Shown in pieces: positions 46,771-55,717 of a stretch of 64,000 nt of DNA. The position numbers were made by a program, and so were the translations under genes. Position 1 is the stretch's first letter. Every line of letters starts with the position of its first letter. Origin of the DNA: Fen-1254 sp963778945 (GTDB lineage Bacteria > Bacteroidota > Ignavibacteria > UBA10030); the NCBI GenBank assembly GCA_963778945.1, contig CAVZWL010000026.1:13977-77976 (forward strand), in the 5' to 3' direction. The notes under the pieces were generated by a model, which made no database searches, had not been told where the DNA came from, and worked only from the letters and a program-made list of their open reading frames with translations.

Positions 46771-48007
46771 ATGAATACTATCTGAAAGGATAATCGGGGT
46801 AGATTACGGATCCAAACGGATCGGACTTTCGATAAGCGATCCGCTCGGTATTATTGCCCGGCCGATCGATTCGCTCGCCAACGACGGCCGATTCTTTGCT
46901 GCCCTCAAGGCGATTGTCGAACGCGAACAGATAAAATTATTCGTGGTAGGTATGCCGTTTAACTTAAAAGGACAAGTCGCATTCAAAGCAGAAGAAGTGC
47001 GCGATTTTATCGACCGGCTGAAGCGTGAAATTGGACTCGATGTCGTGCCGTGGGACGAGCGCTTTACCACAAGCATAGCGCAGCAGACCCTTCGAGAAAT
47101 GGGAACAAAAAAATCGGAGCGTCAGAAAAAAGACGGGCGAATCGATTCAATGGCGGCGGCAATTCTTCTGCAGAGTTATTTAGACAGGTACAAAATATTC
47201 CCGCTCTTGCTAAAGATGGAACAATCGCTCGAACCGCAGCAGTTTCCGGAACAGACAGATCAAGAGCCGCCTCGGCTTATACCGACGCCGGGATTTTCTG
47301 GCAAGGCCGCACGCTGGCTATGGCAGCATAAGATCAGCTCGGCACTGCTGGCGCTGATGGTGATCTTTATTCTGCAGATTGCGATTCTTCCATACGGGGA
47401 AATAGATCGTATGAAAACTACAAACCCCGGCGAAACTGCTTTCATGCGGGAACATGCAGAACGGGCAAATGAGCAAGGGAAACCTTTTCATAAAGTGCAG
47501 TACTGGATTCCCCTCAAAACAATTCCGAAAGATGCCGTCGATGCGGTGATACTCGCAGAAGACGGAACCTTCTGGTGGAATGAGGGATTCGATTGGTACG
47601 AATTTCGGGAATCGGTAGAAAAGAATTTTGAAGAAGGACGGGCGGCTCGCGGCGCGAGCACTATTACGCAGCAGCTCGTTAAAAATCTTTTTCTCTCCTC
47701 GTCCAAGAATCCGTTCCGGAAGCTGAAAGAATGGGTCCTGACGTGGTATATGGACAGAACGCTGAGCAAGAGCCGCATTATGGAAATTTACCTGAACGTC
47801 ATCGAATGGGGAAGCGGAATTTACGGAATTGAAGCGGCATCGAGAATTTATTTCGGGAAAGGGGCATCGGAATTAAACAGGGAAGAATGCGCCCGGCTTG
47901 CAGCGATTATTCCAAGTCCCCGCATGCATCGGGCCAATACCGATTCGAAGTATGTCCTGCGCCGTTCACAAATAATCCTTGAGAGAATGTCGGCGCGCGG
48001 GTTATGA
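46771..48007 (+). CDS. RuvX (YqgF) resolvase domain joined in frame to an MtgA transglycosylase
   Basis: The N-terminal part is a RuvX-type RNase H-fold nuclease: IIGVDYGSKRIGLSISDPLG, VVGMPFNLKGQ, PWDERFTTSIAQQTL and RIDSMAAAILLQSYLD. It needs one frame change near 46781 to use ATG 46771. The frame then continues without a stop into a membrane span (ISSALLALMVIFILQIAIL) and a GT51 domain (AEDGTFWWNEGFDWYEF with catalytic Glu, GASTITQQLVKNLF, YLNVIEWGSGIYGIEAASR), which polymerises peptidoglycan glycan strands. An ATG at 47216, with TAA four bases before it in another frame, could be the true mtgA start, so the fusion may be an artefact of an indel. Confidence 0.75.
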
Positions 48008-48024
48008 GATGAGGGAAGCGGAGT

Positions 48025-48678
48025 ATGAATTACAGAGATATTCAGGATCTGATCGATGAGGGAGAAGGATTTGCAATCGAACTGAAGCGGAAAGTTTCCA
48101 AACCGCAAAAAATTGCAAAGACTATGATTGCCTTTGCAAATACCAAAGGAGGCACCATACTCTTCGGCGTTGATGACGATCATACGATTGTCGGCGTGGA
48201 AAGTGAAAAGGAAGAGATGGAAATGATTCAAACGGCAGGAAGTTATTACTGCGATCCCCCGATCGAGCCGGCCATCGATATCGTTCCGTTTAAGAAAAAA
48301 GACGTCATCGCAGTTACCATAGAAGAAAGCGACCGGAAGCCGCATGTGCTTTTCGTCGACGGCGACGATGAACCGAAAGACGGGACCAATGTGTATATTC
48401 GTGTCGACGATAAGACGGTTGAAGCGAGCAAGGAAGTTGTCAAAATTCTTGAATCGGAAAATCCGGATGCCCCGCCGTTGCGCATCGCCCTGGGAGACAA
48501 TGAACGCCGCCTGTTTGAATATCTTGATGTGCATCAAAGGATTACCGTCAAAGAATACGCCCGCGAGATCAACGTCTCACCCCGCAGAGCTTCCCGGTCT
48601 TTGATACAACTTGTTCGTGCCGGAGTCATGCGCATTCACACGAATGAAAAAGAGGAATATTATACGAGAGCTTTTTAA
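48025..48678 (+). CDS. AlbA_2 (Schlafen-like) domain protein with winged helix
   Basis: 217 residues. The N-terminal AlbA_2 domain shows EGFAIELKRKVSKPQKIAKT and FANTKGGTILFGVDDD, the usual ExK...N..GG pattern. C-terminally, LFEYLDVHQRITVKEYAREI and SPRRASRSLIQLVRAGVM form a winged helix. Such proteins are found as regulators or in defence islands; the role is not known. Starts 17 bases after the ruvX-mtgA gene. Confidence 0.8.
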   Translation: MNYRDIQDLIDEGEGFAIELKRKVSKPQKIAKTMIAFANTKGGTILFGVDDDHTIVGVESEKEEMEMIQTAGSYYCDPPIEPAIDIVPFKKKDVIAVTIEESDRKPHVLFVDGDDEPKDGTNVYIRVDDKTVEASKEVVKILESENPDAPPLRIALGDNERRLFEYLDVHQRITVKEYAREINVSPRRASRSLIQLVRAGVMRIHTNEKEEYYTRAF

Positions 48679-48683
48679 GAAGG

Positions 48684-48815
48684 CAGAAGGCTGAAGGCTG
48701 AAGTATGGAGGATGAAGTATGAAGGATGAAATATGAAAGCTAAAATCTGAAGTATGAAATCTGAAGTATGAAATCTGAAGTATGAAAGATGAAATATGAA
48801 AGATGAAATAATAAT
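48684..48815 (+). repeat. Long heptamer array (19 units)
   Basis: An uninterrupted register of 7-base units: AAGGCTG, AAGTATG, GAGGATG, AAGTATG, AAGGATG, AAATATG and so on, ending AAATCTG/AAGTATG alternation and AAAGATG/AAATATG alternation. Lies directly upstream of the four-helix-bundle gene. The longest and most regular array of the window. Confidence 0.88.
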
Positions 48816-48826
48816 TGGGGAAAAAT

Positions 48827-49192
48827 ATGGGAAAACCTTATGATATTAGGGAGCGGGTATTTGCGTATGCGCTTGAAGCGATTCAACTTTATCAAACATT
48901 GCAGGAGAAAAAAGATGGAGCTGGAAGGATTATAGGAAAACAATTACTCCGTTCTGCAACAAGCATCGGTGCAAATATCGAAGAAGCGCAATCCGGTGAG
49001 AGCAAAGCTGATTTTATTCACAAATACGGTATAGCACAAAAAGAAGCGCGCGAAAGTTTATATTGGCTTCGTCTCCTCGAAGCATCACAACTTTCTTCCA
49101 ATCAACATATTCAGTCTATGCTCACGGAAACGAATGAACTTATTGCTATCATCACATCAATTATCGTAAACACAAAAAAGAATCAAAAATGA
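48827..49192 (+). CDS. Four-helix-bundle protein (23S rRNA intervening-sequence family)
   Basis: 121 residues. DIRERVFAYALEAIQLYQTL, GKQLLRSATSIGANIEEAQS and the KADFIHKYGIAQKEARESLYWLRLL block are the signature of this family, first seen in rRNA intervening sequences and common as single genes in FCB genomes. Function unresolved. ATG 48827 starts at MGKPYDI; a TTG at 48815 is in frame. It has heptamer arrays on both sides. Confidence 0.9.
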   Translation: MGKPYDIRERVFAYALEAIQLYQTLQEKKDGAGRIIGKQLLRSATSIGANIEEAQSGESKADFIHKYGIAQKEARESLYWLRLLEASQLSSNQHIQSMLTETNELIAIITSIIVNTKKNQK

Positions 49193-49202
49193 CTCCAAAT
49201 AA

Positions 49203-49245
49203 AATTCAAATTACAGAATTCATAATTCATGCTTTAGAATTCATA
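49203..49245 (+). repeat. Heptamer array downstream of the four-helix-bundle gene
   Basis: Units AATTCAA, ATTACAG, AATTCAT, AATTCAT, GCTTTAG, AATTCAT in one register. Confidence 0.6.
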
Positions 49246-49701
49246 CCACAACTACTCAGCTTATTTTGAAACAATTGTTTTTTGCTCGGTTTTCAATCTT
49301 CCTGTAAAACAGGGAAATTAAGTATCATGCATTCACATGATACATTTTTATATCTCCAAGAGGCTGTCCCAAGAGTTCATTTGATAGTAGGATAGGCCTT
49401 CTTGCTCGCCTGACTGCTGACACAATCACGCAGGCAGGCCTGTCTAATATTGACGAAAAATGACAAACGGGAATGTTTGCCCTACCATGACTCTTCTTTA
49501 AGTGAGGGGGATTTTTGATCTTTCAATATCACGCTTAACCGCGGAAATATAGGAAGAGTAGAGAGAAATATAACCGCACGTGCTTGAGAATGGCCAGGAA
49601 ATGTGTCGTTGAGGCACTGCGCTTGGATTTAAAGTTTGAAATATGCAAATTGACGCCATGAAAAGAACTTGCTACTGAATTCCATTATTCAAAAGCATAG
49701 A
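49246..49701. repeat. Gene-free gap with a left-boundary repeat (49453-49535)
   Basis: No gene is supported in this gap. Within it, 49453-49535 contains ATGACAAACGGGAATGTTTG then CCCTACC and a GAGGGGGATTTTT tail, closely matching 55755-55853 beyond the DUF2779 gene. The GACAAAC / GTTTG(T/C)C arms can pair. The rest includes imperfect AGGCAGGCCTG-type palindromes near 49430. Confidence 0.6.
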
Positions 49702-50568
49702 ATGAAAATAATTTCAAAAGAACGACGACAGATAGAACTCTTCTCTCTTATTCAGACATCTAAGACAGTTCTGTCGATTGCTGATCTCTGCGCTATATTC
49801 GATGTTGAAGTTGCGACAATTCAGAGAGACTTGAGGGAATTACGGGAACGCGGCATTCCTATTCACAGTATTAGAAAAGGCGTTCAGCTTCTGGGGAAAC
49901 TTGATCTCAAAACCTATCAGCAACTCCTCTCCCTATACCTTGCGTCAGTCGGCAATGTTATTAGCTATCCGAAAAACATTTCTTTGATGGTTCGGAAACT
50001 TCAAGGTAAATCCATTGATTTGTTTGTATCGCTTGTAAAAGCGATAGAGAGCAAGCATGTGGTTCGCTTGACATATTATAAAATGTTTGATGATGACACG
50101 GTAATCAGAGAGATTGAACCATACGATCTCATCCCGACATCGAGAGACTGGCGGCTCATAGCCAAATCGGATGGCTATTATAAACAGTTTTTGATTGAGA
50201 ATATCGAGAATATTGAAACCCTGGAAAAGAAGTTCCAACGAATGAAGGAATACGACAGCACGGAATTTTTTAAAAATAGCTTCAATTACTGGCGGGGTTC
50301 GTCTGAATTTTATGTCGTTTGCCGCTTTAGTAAGAAAATAGCACCGATTATTAAAGCTGAGGTGTGGGCGGAAGATCAGGAAATAATTCTACAAAAAGAT
50401 GGGTCCATCATTTTGAAGATGAAAGTTAATTCTCTTGAACAGGTTGGCGATTGGCTGATGGGTTGGGGGGGAGAGGTGAAGGTAATTGAACCAAACGAAT
50501 TATTGTCTTATGTCGAAGAAAAAGCAAAATCGATCCTATTAACTATTCAAAAGGAGGAAAATGAATAA
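49702..50568 (+). CDS. WYL-domain transcriptional regulator
   Basis: 288 residues. The N-terminal HTH reads RQIELFSLIQTSKTVLSIAD then EVATIQRDLRELRERGIPIH. The WYL domain follows: VRLTYYKMFDDD, then IEPYDLIPTSRDWRLIAKSD, in which W-R-L replaces the usual W-Y-L. A WCX-like C-terminus includes VCRFSKKIAPIIKAEVWAED. WYL regulators sense ligands, possibly nucleic acid, and often control defence operons. ATG 49702 is preferred (MKIISKERR); TTG 49669 is an alternative. Overlaps the next gene by eight bases. Confidence 0.85.
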   Translation: MKIISKERRQIELFSLIQTSKTVLSIADLCAIFDVEVATIQRDLRELRERGIPIHSIRKGVQLLGKLDLKTYQQLLSLYLASVGNVISYPKNISLMVRKLQGKSIDLFVSLVKAIESKHVVRLTYYKMFDDDTVIREIEPYDLIPTSRDWRLIAKSDGYYKQFLIENIENIETLEKKFQRMKEYDSTEFFKNSFNYWRGSSEFYVVCRFSKKIAPIIKAEVWAEDQEIILQKDGSIILKMKVNSLEQVGDWLMGWGGEVKVIEPNELLSYVEEKAKSILLTIQKEENE

Positions 50569-51511
50569 TCTTTTTAGTCAGATAGAACGATATCAACAAG
50601 AGGAAAATATATTTACTGCGGTATTTGCATATATACTTGAACAAGACAATAGTGCTTTACTACATAAGTTCTTTGATAAACATATTGGAAAAGAATTTTG
50701 GTCAAGCGAAAATGAAGTCAAGCTACAAAAAAGACACACAGAAAGAAACGACAAAAAGAAGAAAATAGATCAGCCTGATATTACAGTAGAGACAAATAAG
50801 TCTATAGTCTTCTTTGAACACAAGATTAAAGCAAAGATTAATAAAGGGCAAATTGAAAAATATAAAGATCGTTTGCGGAGAAAATATAAAATACCAAATA
50901 AGTGTTTAGTATTAATAACTTTAAAGGAGGCTCATTGTCTGGAGGAAAACAATGATGTAATCTTTAGACATTACTACTGGTCAGAAATATATGATTTTTT
51001 AAAAACCAACATTAAAAAGAGCAATAGGAATAATTCTATTGCTAGTGAATTTCTTAGCTATATGGAGGGTAAAGAGATGAATATTGACAAAATCACGAAT
51101 ACTAAGGGACTATCATCATTACTACATTTTCATAATCAACTCGAAAAAGTTTGTAATAAAGACGGTTTTGAATTATTGGACAAAAAAAGAGCAGACAAGG
51201 AATATAATATAGATTATAAATGGTTTGGATTTGGAATTAGATTAAAGAAAAACAAGGTAACAAGCGATATCTGGTGCGGATTTTATTTTAAAGACCCTAA
51301 TAAACTTATTTTTGAATCTAAGAGAAAACTTACCAAGAAGAGCGCAGAAAGACTAAAACTGAAACCTGTTGGTGTGAACGATCCTGGTCCATATGGAATA
51401 GAGAAAGATTTAATCAGGTCAAGATTTTACACGAAAAATAAAAAAGAACAAATAATAATACTATCCAGATGGGTAAATGAAATGAAAAGCAACATAATGA
51501 GCCTAAAATAA
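50561..51511 (+). CDS. PD-(D/E)XK-superfamily nuclease-like protein
   Basis: 316 residues, lysine-rich and very AT-rich. The nuclease core is visible: QPDITVETNKSIVFFEHKIK gives Asp73 and Glu86-x-Lys88, and KGQIEKYKDRL gives the conserved Gln97 and Tyr. The C-terminal half (DYKWFGFGIRLKKN, SDIWCGFYFKD) is beta-rich and unknown. The eight-base overlap with the WYL gene indicates co-translation. Probably cuts DNA; the target is unknown. Composition unlike the chromosome suggests transfer. Confidence 0.75.
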   Translation: MNNLFSQIERYQQEENIFTAVFAYILEQDNSALLHKFFDKHIGKEFWSSENEVKLQKRHTERNDKKKKIDQPDITVETNKSIVFFEHKIKAKINKGQIEKYKDRLRRKYKIPNKCLVLITLKEAHCLEENNDVIFRHYYWSEIYDFLKTNIKKSNRNNSIASEFLSYMEGKEMNIDKITNTKGLSSLLHFHNQLEKVCNKDGFELLDKKRADKEYNIDYKWFGFGIRLKKNKVTSDIWCGFYFKDPNKLIFESKRKLTKKSAERLKLKPVGVNDPGPYGIEKDLIRSRFYTKNKKEQIIILSRWVNEMKSNIMSLK

Positions 51512-51565
51512 ATATCATTCAATGATGCGAAGTTCTCGCGCTCGTCGGCTATCTTTACATAAAAT

Positions 51566-52825
51566 ATGGAGCCGACTATGGACAGCGAGAGCAATGCAGT
51601 TGAGGATCAGCAATTCACTCCAAGTTCTTATGAAGAGAACCTGATCCATTATCATTACGAGTTTATTAAAAGTCTCCTCTACCGCATCCGATCAGAAAAT
51701 CTTCAGTATCCGGATTGCCATGTCATTCGAATTACAGGTTTGTCCGATGGATTCCATCATAAACCAAAACTCATTTCCGTTACAATAGAAAAAAGTACCG
51801 GTTTTATACGCATCATCGATAACTATATCACGGCAACGGTGCTGTTCGAGAATCAATTATACGATCTTTCAATGTTTGTGTCGTTTAGATCACAAAGGAT
51901 TGATTTTACAATCGTAGTTTTAGGACTTAATCCCGCCTCAAAACAAAGCGAAGAACTGGTTCAATTCCTCAAACGCGAATCAGTAAGGAATTCGCCATAT
52001 AGGAATCAAATGCTCCAGGTTCTCGTCGATAAAAGCGCATACGCTGATTCAATTGGTGATATCTATGTCGAAGCAGCCAATATTACTGAAGACAGTTTGG
52101 GCGATATTTATCTGCCTGCACAGATAAACGATCATGTTCAGCTATTCATTAAGAGCGTCATCCATTACAACGAAAGCAAACGACCACTTCGCTATCTCTT
52201 TGCAGGAAAACCCGGAACAGCTAAAACGAAGATTATCCGAGCCATTGCAAAGGCCTGCACAGGTAAAGCAACATTCATCTTTTCTACCGGTAATGAGAGG
52301 CGTATTGAATCACTCTTTGAATTTGCCGAAATGTTCTCTCCTGTTGTCCTCTGCATCGACGATATCGATTTAATGACCGGATCCCGTAGTGAAGGACTTT
52401 ATACGCCGAGACTGGCATCGTTCCTTCAAAAGTTAGATGGATTTGTCCGGCAAGATTTCTTCCTGCTGGCAACAACAAACGATAAGCGGCTTGTCGATTT
52501 GGCGGCAAGTCGACCAGGGCGATTCGATTTGGTGATTGATGTCAATCTAATTGAACCAAGACAATATCTTGAGCTGGTTAAAAGTAAGACACAGAACGTA
52601 GACATTATTAATTTGTTTGACAATGAAGTGCTTTCCTTATTGGAAGTGAAAAAGGTAACTGGGGCTTTTATTGCCAATATCGTGAAACATCTGGAATTGA
52701 TTGCTTTGTTCGAATCGCAGAAGATGTCCAGGGAATATCTTGCAACAATGATCCGAGAAAGCCACCAGGGATTCTATGAAGAACCGGAGCCAACAAATGG
52801 CAGGGTCGGATTCCAAATGTCATAA
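51566..52825 (+). CDS. AAA ATPase with unknown N-terminal domain
   Basis: 419 residues. The first ~190 residues match no family I know. The AAA module begins with Walker A GKPGTAKT (residues 214-221), where Ala replaces the usual Gly before Lys. Walker B is VVLCIDDID (260-268), sensor 1 is LLATTND (Asn305), and ASRPGRFD supplies arginine-finger residues, so it is a classic hexameric AAA. FQMS ends the protein. The partner gene starts 20 bases downstream. A remodelling role in defence or plasmid biology is possible, but nothing specific is visible. Confidence 0.8.
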   Translation: MEPTMDSESNAVEDQQFTPSSYEENLIHYHYEFIKSLLYRIRSENLQYPDCHVIRITGLSDGFHHKPKLISVTIEKSTGFIRIIDNYITATVLFENQLYDLSMFVSFRSQRIDFTIVVLGLNPASKQSEELVQFLKRESVRNSPYRNQMLQVLVDKSAYADSIGDIYVEAANITEDSLGDIYLPAQINDHVQLFIKSVIHYNESKRPLRYLFAGKPGTAKTKIIRAIAKACTGKATFIFSTGNERRIESLFEFAEMFSPVVLCIDDIDLMTGSRSEGLYTPRLASFLQKLDGFVRQDFFLLATTNDKRLVDLAASRPGRFDLVIDVNLIEPRQYLELVKSKTQNVDIINLFDNEVLSLLEVKKVTGAFIANIVKHLELIALFESQKMSREYLATMIRESHQGFYEEPEPTNGRVGFQMS

Positions 52826-52845
52826 AGATACTAGGGACAAAATAA

Positions 52846-53684
52846 ATGGAACGAAGATCCTTTTTAGAGAAAGTTTGCATTGCATCGGCTGCAACGATAC
52901 TTCCTTCTGCCCTATTCAAGAAAGGAAAAGGGATTGTTTTTGAACAGACGGATGTCGAAGGAGTCGGTGTAGGGATATCGGTATGCGATGCTCTGAGTAA
53001 CGGTTTCTTTGGCGGACAGCTTGTTTCAATCTATGGGCCTGAAAACGCAATTAATGAAGCATTTCTCATTCATACATTCCTTTATCAGCTTATTGCTCAA
53101 CGAAAGCGCGTGGATTATATCAGTTCTACCGGCAGTTTGAAGAGATGGGAACCAAGTTATCTGCGTCGTCTCGGGTTTGGTACCGCAGGTGAGATGCGCG
53201 AAGCGCTGACTAAATCGGGCCTCATAGATAATTTGCGAATCATCGATATCGATCCCTATAATCAAATTGGAAGAACTATGTTGTTCAAGCGAAGGAACAG
53301 CATCCAGATTCAATTATTGTGGACGATATTGAATTTATCGAAGGATACTTCCGCGAAAAAAGTATGGTAAAACAATTAAAGCGGTTGGCTGTTGAGGTAC
53401 AAGCGCCTGTTTTCGTTCATGTGGAATTAAACAAAAAAGGAAATCAATGCAATTTAAAAGCATCCTATTTGCGGAAAGACTTTGATAGATGGTCGGATGT
53501 GATTATATCTGTGGTGCCAAAGAATATGATAGATTTCAAGGTAGACGGGATAACCGTTGGAAAAAGATTTTTGCTGGATTTGAAGGTTATCGGTGTTTTT
53601 TGTCCTTGCGCAAGACATAGAAGCTATGGAGGGGTTTTCCCGATAGAATTCGTAGATTACGATCTGAGATTTGCAGGTTTATGA
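52846..53684 (+). CDS. RecA/KaiC-like protein with degenerate P-loop and Tat-like start (one frame break)
   Basis: The first piece starts MERRSFLEKVCIASAATILP, which looks like a twin-arginine signal. It continues with ALSNGFFGGQLVSIYGPENA, where the RecA-type P-loop would be but the GKT residues are missing (GPENAIN, residues 64-70). A frame change near 53280 leads into QAKEQHPDSIIVDDIEFIEG, a clear Walker B, and LKRLAVEVQAPVFVHVEL, as in DnaB/RadA-type folds. About 279 residues when joined. Likely a non-hydrolysing RecA-fold partner of the AAA protein; function unknown. Confidence 0.6.
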
Positions 53685-53767
53685 GAAAACGAGAATATTC
53701 GTTGGCATTATTTTCAAGCAGTTCCAAAGGATGCTCTTAGATAGACACAAATGGAGAACTCTAATAG

Positions 53768-54122
53768 ATGCCTAATATGATTTTACGAGCGCTTCTCGAA
53801 ACACCTTTTCACTTGATGACCAAAAGGAGGTTACACGTTCTATCTACCGAAGAGAAAAATGTCCTTTTGGGCTATCTTATTTCGGAAACTAAGACTCGGG
53901 TACTTTTCTTTAAATGATGGAGTTATTGGAGGCCTTGAATTAAAATCGATAATTTATCGATCTGCGCAAACTACAAAGGATGAAATGCAGAGTTTCAATT
54001 TGCAGGATTGGGTTTGGAAATATCTCCGCAAGCATCCCAAATTCGTCGCGGTCAGCAAGAGTCATGCTCAAGCTATCAAAATGGTATTTCGATCACTGGA
54101 GAAAAAGAGAGGTAAATTGTAA
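53768..54122 (+). CDS. Superinfection-exclusion (SieB)-like C-terminal domain protein (one frame break)
   Basis: Reading from ATG 53768 and shifting near 53915 gives LHVLSTEEKNVLLGYLISET then SLNDGVIGGLELKSIIYRSA and NLQDWVWKYLRKHPKF. I recall this pattern (LS.EE...L, S..DGVV..L...GI+YR, WAWEYL..HP) from superinfection exclusion B proteins. The usual N-terminal membrane helices are absent, so this is either a soluble variant or a truncated gene. About 117 residues. The call is from memory of the family only. Confidence 0.5.
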
Positions 54123-54235
54123 TTGGACTTCGTGAAAATAAAATTTACAGGAGATTTACAAATAGAACACTTACGATAGGTCGTTAATTCATAGACTTTC
54201 AAAAATAGTCAGGCTATTTTATAGGACACAATTCT

Positions 54236-55717
54236 ATGCAATACAATCAGGCTTTCATATCGAAATCGAAATATCTGCATGGGTTACAATGCAGCAAGCT
54301 GCTTTGGTATGATTATAATGCTAAAGATGAGATACCGGCACCGGATGCAGGAACGCAAGCAATATTTGAACAAGGGCATTTGGTGGGTCAATATGCAAAG
54401 GAATTATTTCCAGGTGGGATAGAAATCAAAACCGAACATTATAACATCGATAAGACTATCCAAGAATCTCAGAATGCTTTAGCTCTTCGAAAACCGTTAT
54501 TCGAGGCCGGATTTAGTTATAAGAATGCTTATGCAAGAGCTGACATTCTCAGTCCGGTTGGCAAGGATGCTTGGGATATTATTGAAGTAAAAAGTTCTAC
54601 TGAGGTCAAAGATGTCAATTTGGATGATGTGGCACTTCAGCGGTTTGTTTATGAAGGAGCGGGATTAAAAATAAACAAATGCTGGATTTATTACATCAAC
54701 AAAGAGTATGTCCGTCATGGAATAGTTGAGCCGGAAAAGCTTTTCGCTAAGCAGGATATTACAGGAGAAGTTGCCGAACACCTCCAAAAGGTTGAAAAGA
54801 AATTGAAGGAAATGGCTTCAGTCATTAAACTTAAGAAATGTCCAGAAGTCAAAATCGGCCCTCACTGCAGTGATCCGTATGACTGCGCGTTGAGTGAACA
54901 ATGCTGGGCATTCCTGCCAGCGCATAATATTTTCACTCTTACACACATGGGGAAAAAGGGATTTGAACTGTTTGATAAAAAAATTACAGCAATCAAGGAC
55001 ATCCCACGTAATTACCATCTCTCAGATAAACAAGCGATACAGGTCAAAACTATCGAAAGCGCTAAACCTTATGTTGACAAACAGGGAATTGCTGAATTCC
55101 TTAAGCAGTTACGATATCCGATGTATTTCCTGGACTTTGAGACCTTTATGACTGCTATTCCGATGTATGACCAAGTACATCCGTATCAAATCCTCCCCTT
55201 CCAATTTTCATTACATATAGTGCCATCTCCAGGCAGTGAACCAAAACATTATTCATTCCTTGCCGATAGTAATATGGATCCGAGACCTGAATTACTCAAG
55301 CAACTCAAAGCTTTATTGGGCAAGGAAGGTTCTATTATTGCATATTATGCAGGATTTGAAAAGGGAAAACTTGCGGATGCTTGTAAGACCTATACCGAGT
55401 ATGCCGATTGGTGCGCTCGGATTGAAAAGAGAATTGTAGATTTATATTCGCCGTTTGGATCTTTCTATTATTATCATCCGGGTCAATATGGAAGCGCATC
55501 ATTAAAAAAAGTTCTTCCTGCGCTAACCGGAAAGGGTTATAATGAAATGGAAATAGCAGACGGAGGCACTGCAAGCGCAGAATATCTCAGAGTAACCTTC
55601 AATGAAGTCGATGCACTTGATCGCCAGAATGTGCGGGCGCAATTAGAAAAATATTGCGGCTTGGATACAATGGGAATGGTTTGGATTGTGGACAAACTCA
55701 AAGAGATTGCATCGTGA
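54236..55717 (+). CDS. DUF2779 protein: Cas4/RecB-like nuclease plus DEDD-exonuclease-like domain
   Basis: 493 residues, intact. The N-terminal PD-(D/E)XK part has KYLHGLQCSKLLWYD (Cys19), ARADIL and DIIEVKSSTEV with a following ALQRFVY. A later cluster KCPEVKIGPHCSDPYDCALS then EQC supplies further cysteines, so a Cas4-type Fe-S site is likely. The C-terminal part begins MYFLDFETFMTAIP near residue 297 and ends with EKYCGLDTMGMVWIVD, the pattern of a 3'-5' exonuclease fold. Substrate unknown; consistent with nucleic-acid processing in a defence island. Confidence 0.82.
   Translation: MQYNQAFISKSKYLHGLQCSKLLWYDYNAKDEIPAPDAGTQAIFEQGHLVGQYAKELFPGGIEIKTEHYNIDKTIQESQNALALRKPLFEAGFSYKNAYARADILSPVGKDAWDIIEVKSSTEVKDVNLDDVALQRFVYEGAGLKINKCWIYYINKEYVRHGIVEPEKLFAKQDITGEVAEHLQKVEKKLKEMASVIKLKKCPEVKIGPHCSDPYDCALSEQCWAFLPAHNIFTLTHMGKKGFELFDKKITAIKDIPRNYHLSDKQAIQVKTIESAKPYVDKQGIAEFLKQLRYPMYFLDFETFMTAIPMYDQVHPYQILPFQFSLHIVPSPGSEPKHYSFLADSNMDPRPELLKQLKALLGKEGSIIAYYAGFEKGKLADACKTYTEYADWCARIEKRIVDLYSPFGSFYYYHPGQYGSASLKKVLPALTGKGYNEMEIADGGTASAEYLRVTFNEVDALDRQNVRAQLEKYCGLDTMGMVWIVDKLKEIAS

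Noticed and set aside
48684..48815. Coding potential in the heptamer array (lysine/methionine-rich frame)
   Set aside because: A 7-base period is out of step with codons, so every unit changes frame; no start or ribosome site fits.
49246..49701. Possible small gene upstream of the WYL regulator
   Set aside because: Only short, repeat-derived frames without ribosome sites are visible.
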